Of a stretch of DNA of 64,000 nucleotides, positions 28,144 through 35,335 are shown piece by piece (position 1 is the first letter of the stretch; the number at the start of each line of letters is the position of its first letter). Source of the stretch: an uncultured Dehalococcoidia bacterium (lineage in GTDB: Bacteria > Chloroflexota > Dehalococcoidia > Lucifugimonadales > UBA3495). The stretch covers positions 186,001 to 250,000 of the forward strand of contig CATOSK010000001.1 of the NCBI GenBank assembly GCA_951812535.1, given 5' to 3'. A program made the translations under genes and the position numbers. A model generated the notes under the pieces. The model was not told where the DNA came from. It worked only from the letters and a program-made list of their open reading frames with translations, and searched no databases.

Positions 28144-28548
28144 TCACCCCACCGCCTCAACCACCACCGCCTCCCCGGAAGCGGTCGCCCTGAAAACCGT
28201 CGCGTCCCCTTCCACCCTTCCGATAATCGTCACCGCGCTCGCAGGGCGAATCTCCGCCCCCCTGCTCGCTGGAGTCGGCCCGAAGAAGATGCAAAATGCG
28301 TGGCCGGGAGGCCAGTACCCCAGGTCCCCCATCTCTACAATCTCCTGTCCGTCCTCCAGTTCTGCCTCCACCGGGATGGCGAAGTAAATCTCGTCACCCC
28401 AAGTACGCGCCGATGCGGAAATCGGCAGCGCCTCCGCCACCTTCCTCCCTGTCGCGTTGTCCGCCAGCTCCCCCTCCGCCTGCGTGCCCCCCGCCGTTAT
28501 GCGTATCCTATGCCCCAAGATCCTATGCCCCAAGATCCTATGCCCCAA
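28144..28548 (-). CDS. Cyclophilin-like fold protein (PF04126-type) with a repeated N terminus
   Basis: A 134-residue small beta-barrel protein resembling the cyclophilin-like family found in archaea and bacteria (IRITAGGTQAEGEL, then TWGDEIYFAIPV, GDLGYWPPGHAFCIFFGPTPAS). The TTG at 28548 has GGAGG 8 bases upstream. From it the N terminus reads GHRIL repeated three times, encoded by a perfect 15-base tandem repeat. Each unit carries another in-frame TTG. The true domain begins near residue 14. The gene lies 33 bases downstream of the FAD oxidase gene and probably shares its transcript. No enzymatic role is known. Confidence 0.75.
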   Translation of the reverse strand: MGHRILGHRILGHRIRITAGGTQAEGELADNATGRKVAEALPISASARTWGDEIYFAIPVEAELEDGQEIVEMGDLGYWPPGHAFCIFFGPTPASRGAEIRPASAVTIIGRVEGDATVFRATASGEAVVVEAVG

Positions 28549-28554
28549 GATCCT
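28505..28554. repeat. 15-bp tandem repeat, 3.3 copies, inside a coding start
   Basis: ATCCTATGCCCCAAG repeats exactly at 28505-28519, 28520-28534 and 28535-28549, with 5 more bases. The period is a multiple of three, so copy-number change would add or remove GHRIL units without a frameshift. Confidence 0.95.
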
Positions 28555-28581
28555 TTCCTCCAGTCATCCCCCCCGGCCGGC

Positions 28582-29736
28582 TCAGCCGCCCTGCCCTATC
28601 CTCCGCCCCGCCGGAGCGAACCGGCCCGGGTCGCACGCCTCTATCGGAAGAGTCGTCTGCCCTTCGCTGATGAGATCCGCCGTTGCCTTCCCGATCCCCG
28701 GCGCCAGCAGCACTCCCTTCTTCCCCGCGCCCGTCGCCAGCAGAACGTTGTCCCACCCCGGCGCATTTCCGACAATCGGCAACCAGTCCGGCGTCACCGG
28801 CCGCAGGCACGCCGTATGCTGGACCAGCCATGCTTTCTCCACATTCGGCGCAAGCCTGACCGCCTTCTCGAAAATCGTCTGCCGCACCGTCTCGCTTGGC
28901 TGACGGTCAAACCCCTTCCACTCCTCCGTCGTCCCGCACCACACTTGCCCGCTCGGCTTTGGCGTCACCGACACGCCGCCCCCGGACAAATCTTGTTGCG
29001 GCTGGACACCGGGCATATCCAACCTTAGGGTTTCCCCCTTCAGCGGGTCCACCGGAATCGAAATATCCAGCCAGGTTTCGGCCTCCCGCGCCCAGGGCCC
29101 GGTTGCCATCACCAGCGTCCCGCAGGGCAGCTTCCCGTCCGCCAGGATTACCCCCGTCACCCCGCCGCCGATTTCCAACCCGTTCACCGCCCCCTTGCGA
29201 AAAATCGCCCCCTGTCTCTCTGCAGCCCTCTTCAGGGCTTGCGTCAGCTTGAAGCTGTCCAATGCCGCATTCCCCGTCAGCCGCACCGCCCGTCCGATCT
29301 CTGGAGAGAACAGCGGCTCCGCGGCCCGCGCTTCCTCCGCCGTCAACCACTCTGCCGTGAACTCCCTCGGCCCTGTCTCAAACAGTTCGTAGGACGCCCG
29401 CAGCGCCTCCATCTCCCCGTCGTCCATCGCCGCATGGATCAGGGAGCCAACCCGGTACTCGTAATCGACCCCCGACGCCTCCACCACCGCACCGGCCATT
29501 TCCCGGTGCAGGTCATAGGACGCCATCGCCAGCGGTGCCAATGGCCCTGGTATTTGCGCCCCCTCCAGCGGATTGAGTCCCCCTGAAGAAAACCCCGAAG
29601 CTTGAGACCCGATTCCTTCCCTTTCTATAACCGTCGCCTTGATTCCTGCCAGCGACAGGAAGTACGCCGTCGCGCACCCCGCAACTCCACCGCCCACGAT
29701 CACGACGTCATTCCCGGATGTGTTCCCCTCGGCCAT
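28582..29736 (-). CDS. FAD-dependent oxidoreductase of the DAO (glycine/D-amino acid oxidase) family
   Basis: A 384-residue flavoprotein. The N-terminal Rossmann motif is VVIVGGGVAGCATAYFL with the acidic end IERE. A second FAD segment (GTLVMATGPWARE) and the C-terminal LLATGAGKKGVLLAPGIGK complete the DAO fold. The layout is closest to ThiO/glycine-oxidase-type enzymes, which oxidise small amines or amino acids to imines and make H2O2. ATG has GGGAGG 9 bases upstream. The cyclophilin-like gene follows in the same direction. No other thiamine gene is nearby, so ThiO identity is not proven. Confidence 0.88.
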   Translation of the reverse strand: MAEGNTSGNDVVIVGGGVAGCATAYFLSLAGIKATVIEREGIGSQASGFSSGGLNPLEGAQIPGPLAPLAMASYDLHREMAGAVVEASGVDYEYRVGSLIHAAMDDGEMEALRASYELFETGPREFTAEWLTAEEARAAEPLFSPEIGRAVRLTGNAALDSFKLTQALKRAAERQGAIFRKGAVNGLEIGGGVTGVILADGKLPCGTLVMATGPWAREAETWLDISIPVDPLKGETLRLDMPGVQPQQDLSGGGVSVTPKPSGQVWCGTTEEWKGFDRQPSETVRQTIFEKAVRLAPNVEKAWLVQHTACLRPVTPDWLPIVGNAPGWDNVLLATGAGKKGVLLAPGIGKATADLISEGQTTLPIEACDPGRFAPAGRRIGQGG

Positions 29737-30059
29737 AAATCAACGCCTCCCATAACTAACCACGGTCTCGATCAACCAGTCCAAGGGCCCCTTTGATTCA
29801 CGGTATCCGCCGGACAATGAGATCACGGCGAATCGGCCAGCGGACCATCCCCTTCAATCGCAACCCCAACTCAGGGGGTTTGGGGTATTCATTCCCCAAC
29901 GGAGCCCGGTGCCCCGGTGGGTTTCTTGAACAATAGTGAAAGCCCCTGCCACCCGGCCCCCGATGGTAGCCGACGCTTCCAGGTTGAGTATAAAATTATC
30001 TTTGACAACTGGATAGGTTGGCTCTGCTGCCAACCACGCAAAGCCCTTGGAGGTCACTC
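29737..30059. other. Divergent intergenic region with a family R repeat
   Basis: A 323-base divergent spacer between the FAD oxidase and the FmdB-like gene. It holds repeat copy 3 and an AT-rich TATAAAAT near 29989 that may serve as a -10 box for the FmdB-like gene. The matching -35 is poor. Confidence 0.45.
29873..29907 (+). repeat. Dispersed intergenic repeat, family R, copy 3
   Basis: AGGGGGTTTGGGGTATTCAT then TCCCCAACGGAGCCC. Same layout as copy 1 with a slightly changed hairpin. Confidence 0.75.
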
Positions 30060-30296
30060 ATGCCTATCTACGAGTATTACTGCGCCAACTGCAACATCGA
30101 GTTCGAGGCGCTCCGCCCCGCCTCCCGCCCCCAGGAACCCGCCGAGTGCAAGGTGTGTGGCGCCCAGTCAGAGCGGCAGCTCTCCACCTTCTCCTTCAAG
30201 TCCAACACCTTCACCGCCCCCAAGCTCAAGCCCGCCGCAAAACCCCGCCGTTCCTACACCCCCAACGACGCTGCAGACACGCCCTCCGAGTCCTGA
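30060..30296 (+). CDS. FmdB-family zinc ribbon protein
   Basis: A 78-residue protein beginning MPIYEYYCANCN, the standard opening of FmdB/CxxC_CxxC_SSSS regulators, with two CxxC pairs (YCANC and CKVCG) for one zinc. The serine/threonine-rich region follows (STFSFKSNTF), with a basic, proline-rich tail. ATG 30060 has TTGGAGG at good spacing, and in-frame upstream sequence is not conserved. FmdB was named for regulation of formamidase genes, but most members are of unknown role. A formamidase gene exists at 48480 without visible linkage. Confidence 0.88.
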   Translation: MPIYEYYCANCNIEFEALRPASRPQEPAECKVCGAQSERQLSTFSFKSNTFTAPKLKPAAKPRRSYTPNDAADTPSES

Positions 30297-30381
30297 CCAG
30301 CAAATCAGCCGCCTTAAGGACCCCCATCGGGAAAAACAGGCCGCGCCCGCGCTGCCCTGAACCCGCTTGGCAGAGACCCGG

Positions 30382-30780
30382 CTACCCGTTCTCTGCCGCC
30401 GCCCTTTCTTGATTGCAGGCTATACAGGTACACTGCCCCCGCAGGAAGGTGTACGGATAGATCCCCGTATAATGTGCATCGCTCCACAGGAACTGGATCG
30501 CGTAGTTCCCCACTTGCATCTGGTCGATGGCCTGTACATCGGCGGGCACCGTATCCGGGTCCAGTCTCGGCCGGCCCGTCATCTCCTCGACGCAGTTCGC
30601 GCAACGGCACCGCAGCCGCAGCAGCCGGTGCGGATAAATGCTCCGGTGTCCGTCGCTCCAGAGAATAATGATCTGGCCCCCGGAAATGTCAACCTCGGTA
30701 GGGACGACTAATTCTTCCTGCACCCTCTGAACAATGCCCCCATCCTGTATTCTGTCCCTTGGCTCTGGTCTCAACCCCAT
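30382..30780 (-). CDS. DUF971 (gamma-butyrobetaine hydroxylase N-terminal-like) protein
   Basis: A 132-residue protein with the DUF971 fold. It has ILWSDGHRSIYPHRLLRLRCRCANCVEEMTG in two strand-loop pieces, then QVGNYAIQFLWSDAHYTGIYPYTFLR and CTCIAC. Cysteine pairs (CRCANC, CTCIAC) probably bind zinc or an iron-sulfur cluster. Related proteins act as carriers in Fe-S assembly or as the N-terminal domain of butyrobetaine hydroxylase. The ATG at 30780 has no ribosome site, and GTG 30723 is an alternative that trims the non-conserved N terminus. It lies just downstream of the ThDP enzyme gene. Confidence 0.8.
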   Translation of the reverse strand: MGLRPEPRDRIQDGGIVQRVQEELVVPTEVDISGGQIIILWSDGHRSIYPHRLLRLRCRCANCVEEMTGRPRLDPDTVPADVQAIDQMQVGNYAIQFLWSDAHYTGIYPYTFLRGQCTCIACNQERAAAENG

Positions 30781-30782
30781 AT

Positions 30783-30817
30783 CGGGGTTTTGGAGGATGA
30801 ATCCCCCAACGTAACCC
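30783..30817 (+). repeat. Dispersed intergenic repeat, family R, copy 4
   Basis: CGGGGTTTTGGAGGATGAAT then CCCCCAACGTAACCC. The right half is identical to copy 1 (CCCCCAACGTAACCC). It touches the stop codon of the ThDP enzyme gene. Confidence 0.75.
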
Positions 30818-32511
30818 TAACCGCCCTGCGGCGCCTGCACCTCAGCCAGCCGCGCCGGCCTCGGCATCTCATCCGGGTCCGTCGGAATCTCGATGATGCT
30901 CGGCCCGTCACAGTTCAGCGCCTCTACCAGCGCGTTCCCAATGTCCTCCGGCCGGTCCACGTAGAACCCTGTCCCGCCGAACAGCTCGGCGTACTTGTCA
31001 TAACGCGGGTTGACCGTGTCCGCTCCGACGTATCGTTCATTGAAGGCGTACCGCTGATAAGCCTTCTCCGACCCCCAGCAGTTGTTGTTCATCACCACCG
31101 ACACCAGCTTCAACCCGTACCGCACCGCCGTCTCGAACTCCTGCGCGTTGAACAGGAACCCGCCGTCCCCGTTGAAGTTGATTACCGGACGATCCGGCGC
31201 GGCGAACTTCGCGCCAATGGACGCGGGGAAGCTGAACCCCAGACCTCCCAGGTCCAGGGGGACCAGCAAGCTGCGTGGCTGGTAGAAATTCAGCCGGTCC
31301 TGCCCGAAGTTCGGCGCCAGCCCCGCGTCCAGCGCAACGATGGCGTCCCGGGGCATCACCTTTCTTAGTTCCGCATAGACCCGCTGCGGCTTGATCGGAG
31401 TCCCCGTCAACCGTTCCTCCGCTTGCAGCCGTTGGTCCCGCCGCGCGAACCAGTCCTTTATATCCGATACCCACGCTTGGTTTGGACGCGGCTCTCCCTC
31501 CCGCACCTTCTCGATCAGGTCCTCCAGCACCGCCTTGGCGTCCCCTTCGATCCCCACTTCCACCGGATAGTTCCGGCCGATTTCGTTGGCGTCTATCTCT
31601 ATCTGTACTATTCTCGCGTCTGCCGGAACGAACCGGTTGTCGTAGAACGTCGTCGACTGCCCCAGCCGCGTCCCCGCCGCCAGGATAACGTCCGCATTCC
31701 TGATCGCTTCTATCGCCTCGTCTGAACCCAGCCGTCCCAGGTGCCCCAGGTGGTAGGGATGATCGTTGGGCACCGCGTCAGCTCTACCGTAGGATGTCAC
31801 GATCGCCGCCCCCAGCAGGTCCGCCAGCCGGGTGACCTCCTCCGACGCCATGCTCCACTCGATGCCCCCGCCCGCCAGGATCACCGGCCGCTGCGCCGAA
31901 AGCAGCGTCGAAGCCCCCTTGTCGATCAGGTTCCTGTCCCCCCGTGCCCGCGTCTGCCCCGTCCGGTAGGCGTTGGGCGGAAGCATGTCCACGTCAATCT
32001 CCGCCCCGGGCATCAGGTCCCTGGGAATATCCAGCAGGACCGGCCCCATCTTCCCCGACATCGCCACCCGGAAGGCCTGCCGCAACGCGTCCGGCAGTCG
32101 CTCTATCTTGTTAATCGGAAAGCTGGCCTTCGTGATCGGACGGAACAGCGACACCTGGTCGAACTCCTGCGTCGAGTCCCGGTACTGGTGCTCTCGCGAC
32201 GCCGAAGGCGCCAGCACCACCACCGGGGAGTGTGACACGTAGGCCGACGCAATCCCGTATGTCAGGTTCAGGACCCCCGGGCCGTTGGTCGCCAGGCATA
32301 CCGACGGCGCTCCGGAAATCCGGCTGAACCCGTCCGCCATCAGTGCCGCCCCCTGCTCGTGCCGCACCCCCACGAACTCAATGTCGTCCCGGTCGTAAAT
32401 CGGGTCCAGAATATCCAGGAACGACGACCCCACAATGCCGAAAATCTTCGATACACCTTCCTGGCGAAGCAGCTCGATAACCGCTTCCCCAGCATTCATC
32501 CGTTGGGACAC
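30817..32511 (-). CDS. ThDP-dependent enzyme of the acetolactate synthase / sulfoacetaldehyde acetyltransferase / oxalyl-CoA decarboxylase superfamily
   Basis: A 564-residue three-domain ThDP enzyme. The N-terminal PYR domain has the activating glutamate in VRHEQGAALMADG (E52). The central domain carries PVILAGGGIEWSM. The C-terminal PP domain shows GDGGFLFNAQEFETAV followed by VVMNNNCWG, the GDG-N(x)-NN ThDP motif. FGIVGSSFLDILDP and NCWGSEKAYQ resemble sulfoacetaldehyde acetyltransferase. RPITKASFPIN recalls oxalyl-CoA decarboxylase. No regulatory subunit gene (IlvN) is near, which argues against a biosynthetic acetolactate synthase. GTG 32511 has CGGAGG 8 bases upstream. Confidence 0.82.
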   Translation of the reverse strand: MSQRMNAGEAVIELLRQEGVSKIFGIVGSSFLDILDPIYDRDDIEFVGVRHEQGAALMADGFSRISGAPSVCLATNGPGVLNLTYGIASAYVSHSPVVVLAPSASREHQYRDSTQEFDQVSLFRPITKASFPINKIERLPDALRQAFRVAMSGKMGPVLLDIPRDLMPGAEIDVDMLPPNAYRTGQTRARGDRNLIDKGASTLLSAQRPVILAGGGIEWSMASEEVTRLADLLGAAIVTSYGRADAVPNDHPYHLGHLGRLGSDEAIEAIRNADVILAAGTRLGQSTTFYDNRFVPADARIVQIEIDANEIGRNYPVEVGIEGDAKAVLEDLIEKVREGEPRPNQAWVSDIKDWFARRDQRLQAEERLTGTPIKPQRVYAELRKVMPRDAIVALDAGLAPNFGQDRLNFYQPRSLLVPLDLGGLGFSFPASIGAKFAAPDRPVINFNGDGGFLFNAQEFETAVRYGLKLVSVVMNNNCWGSEKAYQRYAFNERYVGADTVNPRYDKYAELFGGTGFYVDRPEDIGNALVEALNCDGPSIIEIPTDPDEMPRPARLAEVQAPQGG

Positions 32512-32744
32512 GGCTTCAACCTCCGGGTGTTTCTCCCCCCTGGGCAGGGCAGGCGACTAAGCACGACTGGGCCCAGGAGAACGGGCGCAGTTTATCACAC
32601 CGGCCCACCCTCCGTGCCCGATTGCGCGGCCAAAAGTCCGCCTCTTGGAGTGGATCATCACCAGCTGCGCCCGCTCGCCACCGTTCCTGTTCCCCCTGTG
32701 AAAAGCCCATGCTCCAAGCGTACAATACGGTCCAGGAGCAAACC

Positions 32745-33548
32745 GTGCCCGTGACTACCATAAACGACATAACTGACCTCGTCCGGGTCCTTCAGGATCA
32801 CCCCGAATGGAAGAACACCGTTCGGGGCTTGATAATTGGCGAAGAACTCGCCCAGCTCCCCCAGCGCGTGACTCGGTTGGAACAAACCCTAGCCGACTTC
32901 ATCGAAGCCACCAACCGGAACTTCGAAACCGTCCATGCCCGCCTCGACTCTATTGATGCCCGAATGGACCGCATGGACGCCAGGTTCGACGCCATCGATG
33001 TCAGATTGGACCGTATGGACGCCAGGTTCGACGCCATCGATGTCAGATTGGACCGTATGGACGCCAGGTTCGATGGAATGGACACCCGCATGGACCGCAT
33101 GGACGGAAGGATGGACAACGGCTTCGGAATGAACTACGAACTCAAAGTCGGAAAAAACGTCCACAGCATCGCCGGCCAACATCTCGGCATCCGCAGGGTG
33201 AGGCTCCTCCGGGGTAATCATGACGGCGTGAACGAGACTTTCGCGGATTCGGTCGAAGACGCCCTCGACGAGGGCAAGATTGACCGCCGTCAGGCCAACG
33301 AACTTCTCTCCTCCGACCTCATCTTCGCTGGAAGGAACGAGGACACCGGCGAACAGGTTTACGTCGCCGCCGAACTCTCCATCACCATCGGGGGAGACGA
33401 CATAATGCGCGCCGCCGACCGGGCATCCATCCTGCGTTCCATTGTGGACCGGCCCGTGATTCCCGCCGTGATCGGTGCAAGTATCGACGACGCCCGGGTT
33501 GAGCTGGCGTCCGCCCAACGGGTCTCAGTCGCTATCTCCCCTGAATAA
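32745..33548 (+). CDS. Coiled-coil heptad-repeat protein with a predicted nuclease-like C-terminal domain
   Basis: A 267-residue cytoplasmic protein. It opens with TTINDITDLVRVLQDHPEW, has a long heptad region (about 55-125) made of RLDRMDA/RFDAIDV units, and ends with a domain (about 140-267: YELKVGKNVHSIAGQHLG, DLIFAGRN, YVAAELSITIGGDDIMRA) that recalls an uncharacterised family with a PD-(D/E)xK-like layout. This last point is an inference. GTG 32745 is chosen with GGAG 7 bases upstream; ATG 32709 is possible. The heptads are encoded by an almost perfect 42-base tandem repeat. Confidence 0.65.
   Translation: MPVTTINDITDLVRVLQDHPEWKNTVRGLIIGEELAQLPQRVTRLEQTLADFIEATNRNFETVHARLDSIDARMDRMDARFDAIDVRLDRMDARFDAIDVRLDRMDARFDGMDTRMDRMDGRMDNGFGMNYELKVGKNVHSIAGQHLGIRRVRLLRGNHDGVNETFADSVEDALDEGKIDRRQANELLSSDLIFAGRNEDTGEQVYVAAELSITIGGDDIMRAADRASILRSIVDRPVIPAVIGASIDDARVELASAQRVSVAISPE
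32973..33073 (+). repeat. 42-bp tandem repeat within the coiled-coil gene
   Basis: The 42-base unit beginning ATGGACGCCAGGTTCGACGC is exact at 32973-33014 and 33015-33056, and a third partial copy runs to 33073. It encodes two heptads (14 residues) per unit. Confidence 0.93.
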
Positions 33549-33665
33549 CACCCTGTCCCGCCCCTCTCCCCAACCAAACCAGTCGCGGAGCCGGCGCCGG
33601 TTTCATCGTTCCCGCTCATCTCCAATGCCCTAATGCCGGGTGTCTCGTTTTCCGCCCGCTGTCCC

Positions 33666-33695
33666 TTGACAATCATTTCCCCCCAACCCTAATGT
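33666..33695 (+). promoter_or_regulatory. Promoter for the VOC-family gene
   Basis: TTGACA (33666-33671), 18 bases, TAATGT (33690-33695), 33 bases upstream of the ATG. Confidence 0.55.
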
Positions 33696-33727
33696 TGACT
33701 CATCACTAACCACCGGAGGAACTTCAG

Positions 33728-34222
33728 ATGGCCATCAACTTGGAAAGAATCGGACACTGCGCCGTGCGCGTCCGCGACATAGAACGCTCCAAGAACTTCT
33801 ACCTCAACGTCCTTGGCCTCCAGTTCATGGAACAGGACCCCGACCACGGCGGATGCTTCATGAGCCTTCCCGGCGACGGCCACACCATAGACATATCCCC
33901 CGTCCACGACCCCGGCACCGCCGCCGGTCCGGTCCAGGCCAACAACGCAGTCGGAGTCGTCCACATCGCCTTCAGAGTCGGCAGCTACGAGGCCTTGAAG
34001 GACGCCTACGACGCCCTCATCGCCAACGGAGTCGAGGTCAACCGCATGATGGACCACGTCAGCCAGCGCAGCATCTACTTCACCGACCCCGACGGCAACG
34101 GCCTCGAAATCTACTACGAATACCCCACCGCCCGCGAGCTCTTTCTCCAGGGACGCGGCGACGAGGACCTCACCTTCACCTTCGACGACCCCCTCCCCGA
34201 ATGGGCCGGCGTCGCCTCCTAG
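33728..34222 (+). CDS. VOC-family (glyoxalase I / extradiol dioxygenase-like) protein
   Basis: A 164-residue protein with two beta-alpha-beta-beta-beta modules. Candidate metal ligands are H10 (RIGHCAVRV), H79 (GVVHIAF) and E127 (DPDGNGLEIYYE), the 2-His-1-carboxylate arrangement of extradiol dioxygenases and related lyases. GGAGGAA lies upstream of the ATG. The C-terminal 25 residues are acidic and not typical. Substrate is unknown. It is a single transcription unit, with promoter and terminator visible. Confidence 0.85.
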   Translation: MAINLERIGHCAVRVRDIERSKNFYLNVLGLQFMEQDPDHGGCFMSLPGDGHTIDISPVHDPGTAAGPVQANNAVGVVHIAFRVGSYEALKDAYDALIANGVEVNRMMDHVSQRSIYFTDPDGNGLEIYYEYPTARELFLQGRGDEDLTFTFDDPLPEWAGVAS

Positions 34223-34260
34223 CCCCTTCCGCCTGACCCCGTACAAAAGGAAGGAAAGAA

Positions 34261-34293
34261 AGGGCGGCACATATTGGCCGCCCTTGCCATTTC
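34261..34293 (+). terminator. Terminator after the VOC-family gene
   Basis: Stem AGGGCGGC (34261-34268) / GCCGCCCT (34277-34284), 8-base loop, short T-rich tail (TGCCATTTC). Confidence 0.7.
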
Positions 34294-34355
34294 ATTAGAT
34301 TCTTCAGGCCGGACCTTCCCCGTCAAGACTCCCCCGTCAACACGGGTAAGCCAAC

Positions 34356-34994
34356 ATGACCCTCCCCCAAGCCATCAAGACCTGCCTCCGAAAATACGCC
34401 GACTTATCTGGCCGCGCCACCCGCCCCGAATACTGGTGGTGGGTCCTCGCCATCGCCCTCGTATCCTTCGCGCTGTCCTTCATGGATGGTTTCATCGGCC
34501 TCCTGGTTTCCCCCGGCGACCCCTCCTTGGCCTCCGGCTTCCTCCAACCTGTGTTTGCCATCGCCGTCTTTCTCCCCAGTACCGCCGTTACCGTCCGCCG
34601 CCTCCACGACATAGGGAGGAGCGGATGGTGGCTCCTTCTGTGGTACGGGATCATCGCCTTGGGCTGGGCCACCTTAGCCATTGCCATCCTCATCATCCTC
34701 CTCGCTATTTGGGGCGCCACCATTGGGTACTTGAGGATCGAAGACATCATCGCCCTGATCCTGACCCCCATTGCCGGCGGAAAACGGGAGTTGGGTGTTG
34801 ACAGCAACATCAGTTTCGGCGTGGACCTTGAGTTCTTCCTCTTCGGCCTGTTCACCCTCTTGGCCGGAATCTTGGTCGCCACCGCCGCCACCCTCGGAGT
34901 CGCCATCTGGTCCATCGTCTGGCTCGTCCGCCAGGGCCAACCCGGCCCCAATCCCTACGGCCCCGACCCTCGTGCCCCAGGCGCCACTCCCTGA
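34356..34994 (+). CDS. DUF805 family inner-membrane protein
   Basis: A 212-residue membrane protein. It opens with the family hallmark AIKTCLRKYADLSGRATRPEYWWW and keeps VRRLHDIGRSGWWLLLW in the middle, with four to five hydrophobic helices and a proline-rich cytoplasmic tail (GPNPYGPDP). Between the family core and the last helix it has an insertion of about 70 residues (near 115-170), including an extra helix. The family's function is unknown. The ATG at 34356 lacks a clear ribosome site but gives the conserved N terminus. Confidence 0.85.
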   Translation: MTLPQAIKTCLRKYADLSGRATRPEYWWWVLAIALVSFALSFMDGFIGLLVSPGDPSLASGFLQPVFAIAVFLPSTAVTVRRLHDIGRSGWWLLLWYGIIALGWATLAIAILIILLAIWGATIGYLRIEDIIALILTPIAGGKRELGVDSNISFGVDLEFFLFGLFTLLAGILVATAATLGVAIWSIVWLVRQGQPGPNPYGPDPRAPGATP

Positions 34995-35148
34995 CCGAAA
35001 TCCTAACCGGACCGGAAGTGCCCCCATCTTTCCCGTCATCCCCGGGCAGGCGGGGACCCAGCTCCCCGTAACCCGACCGGTCCAACCTCCTGCCCGAATG
35101 TGACCCCCCAACCAGGATAATCCTGCCACCAGACAACACCATCAATAC

Positions 35149-35184
35149 AGGGGGTCTGGGGGATACATCCCCCAGCGTAACCCC
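35149..35184 (+). repeat. Dispersed intergenic repeat, family R, copy 5
   Basis: AGGGGGTCTGGGGGATACAT then CCCCCAGCGTAACCCC. It differs from copy 1 at only a few positions, and the inner hairpin is perfect. Confidence 0.8.
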
Positions 35185-35244
35185 GTCTCAACCTGGTGAT
35201 TTTCCTAGACCTGAACAAGCCACGCTAAACCGGCGTTGTACCCG

Positions 35245-35272
35245 TTGACAACCCCCCAAAATCCCCTATAAT
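35245..35272 (+). promoter_or_regulatory. Promoter of the GntR regulator gene
   Basis: Perfect TTGACA (35245-35250), 16 bases, perfect TATAAT (35267-35272). Transcription should start near 35279. Confidence 0.8.
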
Positions 35273-35288
35273 ATCCCCCGTCTCGAAT

Positions 35289-35299
35289 TGGTCAGACCA
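35289..35299 (+). promoter_or_regulatory. Predicted GntR/FadR-type operator
   Basis: TGGTCAGACCA is a perfect palindrome around a central A and matches the TGGT-N3-ACCA core recognised by FadR-subfamily GntR regulators (FadR, PdhR, LldR). It lies about 10 bases after the predicted transcription start, where bound protein would block transcription, so autoregulation is likely. Confidence 0.65.
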
Positions 35300-35335
35300 C
35301 TTACCCCAACACACGGGAACCCGCTAACGCCGACG

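Larger units (their letters stand above)
34995..35335. other. Intergenic region with repeat and regulator promoter
   Basis: A 341-base gap. It holds a REP-like stretch near 35034-35070 (GGGCAGGCGGGGACCCAG), family R repeat copy 5, and the promoter and operator of the GntR gene. Confidence 0.6.

Noticed and set aside
28505-28554. CRISPR-like repeat array
   Set aside because: The units are 15 bases, tandem and without spacers, and lie inside a coding start. This is not a CRISPR array.
30817-32511. Annotation as biosynthetic acetolactate synthase IlvB
   Set aside because: There is no IlvN-type regulatory gene next to it, and local motifs lean to sulfoacetaldehyde acetyltransferase or oxalyl-CoA decarboxylase-like enzymes, so a broader call is safer.
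35151-35176. Family R hairpins as Rho-independent terminators
   Set aside because: The hairpins lack a T-run on either strand and some copies lie far from gene ends, so I class them as repeats.
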